Made by a program: the position numbers and the translations under genes
In this document: positions 48,423-48,943 of the stretch, in pieces
Position numbering within the stretch: position 1 is the stretch's first letter
Layout: every line of letters begins with the position of its first letter
Assembly: GCA_938005675.1 (NCBI GenBank)
Contig: CALKXH010000012.1
Coordinates: 1-48,943, forward strand
Length of the DNA: 48,943 nucleotides
Origin: an uncultured Anaerolineae bacterium
GTDB taxonomy: Bacteria > Chloroflexota > Anaerolineae > Aggregatilineales > UBA2796
Direction: 5' to 3'
Notes under the pieces: model-generated
What the model was told of the DNA's origin: nothing
Seen by the model: the letters and a program-made list of their open reading frames with translations, nothing else
Database searches by the model: none

Positions 48423-48943
48423 AGCCAGCGGCGCACTTGCCACCAGACGAAAGCAGCCGTCTCACGGATCATGTTGCGGATGACCGATTGCCACGGCAGC
48501 GCGCCGCCCGTCAATTGGGCGGGGCTGCTGCTGACCGTCAAGCCGCGTGCGCGGAAGATTGCCTCGGCGCGGAAGAGGTGATAGCCATCGCTGACCAGCA
48601 AGGCGCGCTCCCAGCCGTTCGCCGCCATGATTTGGTGAGCGTAGAGGGCGTTCTCTTCAGTGTTACGGCTCTGATCTTCGTAGAAAATGGCGCTCTCAGG
48701 CACGCCGTAAGCTCGCAGCATCTCGGCGCAGGCAGCCCCTTCGGATTTGAGGTGCGGTTGCGTGTAGCCGCCCGTGCAGATCAAGCGCGGCGCGTAGCCC
48801 TGCGCGTAGAGCGATAGCGCGTGGCGAATGCGCCGTGCATAGCTGTAGGAGGGCGTGCCATCGCGGCGGGTGCCCGCGCCTAGAATCACGATGGCATCGG
48901 CGGGCGCAGCGCGGTCGACCTGCCCGTAAGTGTAGATGAAGAT
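48419..48943 (-). CDS. DUF218/YdcF-SanA family protein, 5' end beyond the window
   Basis: The last 174 codons of a protein whose frame continues through the window edge (about 19 residues before IVILGAG are included). It has the DUF218 signatures: DAIVILGAG, SYARRIRHALSLYAQGYAPRLICTGGY, SEGAACAEMLRAYGVPESAIFYEDQSRNTEENA and WERALLVSDGYHLFRAEAIFRARGL. The N-terminal membrane helix usual for the family would lie outside the window. Members are linked to envelope biogenesis or vancomycin susceptibility, with no agreed reaction. An internal GTG at 48889 is not the start. Confidence 0.85.
   Translation of the reverse strand: MFIYTYGQVDRAAPADAIVILGAGTRRDGTPSYSYARRIRHALSLYAQGYAPRLICTGGYTQPHLKSEGAACAEMLRAYGVPESAIFYEDQSRNTEENALYAHQIMAANGWERALLVSDGYHLFRAEAIFRARGLTVSSSPAQLTGGALPWQSVIRNMIRETAAFVWWQVRRWL

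Noticed and set aside
1..48943. CRISPR array, tRNA/rRNA genes, insertion sequences or prophage
   Set aside because: No regularly spaced direct repeats, cloverleaf-like segments, rRNA-like stretches, transposase motifs or phage structural genes were seen. A tRNA or small-RNA scan could still reveal short RNA genes missed by eye.

Overview
The window is GC-rich, densely packed bacterial chromosome, and no gene-free stretch exceeds about 250 bases. Best guess at origin is a Chloroflexota bacterium, perhaps Anaerolineae-like. The grounds are the strong GC bias, the many ATGA-overlapping operons, the gene content (roadblock/LC7, RecD2, SbcC-type ATPase, ComEC, sugar ABC operons, many alpha/beta hydrolases) and overall gene style. 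This is an impression, not a phylogenetic result. I saw no tRNA, rRNA, CRISPR array, insertion sequence or phage.

Layout. 1-2.9 kb: end of an unknown gene, a YggT membrane protein, a flavin/F420-type oxidoreductase - hydrolase - SDR operon, and a small unknown protein. 2.9-7.5 kb: divergent galT and deoC, then a minus-strand pair of a flippase-like membrane protein and an FAD oxidoreductase. 7.6-12.2 kb: a plus-strand run of a TIR-domain protein, a dienelactone-hydrolase-like protein that has lost its catalytic residues, lipB, an unknown protein and a secreted beta-propeller protein. 12.2-17.2 kb: a sugar ABC operon (binding protein, SIS protein resembling 6-phospho-3-hexuloisomerase, two permeases, TIM-barrel isomerase) with its own promoter, operator-like repeats, internal hairpin and terminator. 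17.2-18.3 kb: a SufR-like four-cysteine regulator with a MIP18/DUF59 protein. 18.3-20.1 kb: glycosyltransferase and an orphan CoxM-like flavoprotein. 20.2-21.75 kb: a more AT-rich island with a WXG100-type toxin-like protein and a small lipoprotein, a likely toxin-immunity pair. 21.9-26.9 kb: two hydrolases, an MFS transporter and a TauE-type exporter.

27-31.2 kb: a minus-strand operon of a formylglycine-generating-enzyme-like lipoprotein followed by three tandem membrane-anchored SGNH hydrolase paralogs, one of which has lost every catalytic residue. 31.3-40.8 kb: DNA and cell-envelope housekeeping (phosphoesterase, SbcC, roadblock, RecD2, M23 peptidase, ComEC with an eroded metallo-beta-lactamase tail). 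40.8-45.4 kb, minus strand: cysteine hydrolase, orphan peptide-binding protein with a VOC protein, and glutamate dehydrogenase with a clear terminator. 45.5-48.9 kb: prfB with its programmed +1 frameshift and an attenuator-like leader, an Lgt-like membrane protein lacking the signature arginine, a fumarylacetoacetase-family hydrolase, and a DUF218 protein cut by the window end.

The strongest candidates for undescribed biology are (1) the FGE plus triple-SGNH operon with a built-in pseudoenzyme, (2) the sugar operon whose hexuloisomerase-like protein has lost its phosphate-binding serines, (3) the WXG100 toxin/lipoprotein pair, (4) the TIR operon with abutting palindromes in its promoter and a pseudo-hydrolase partner, and (5) the prfB leader attenuator.
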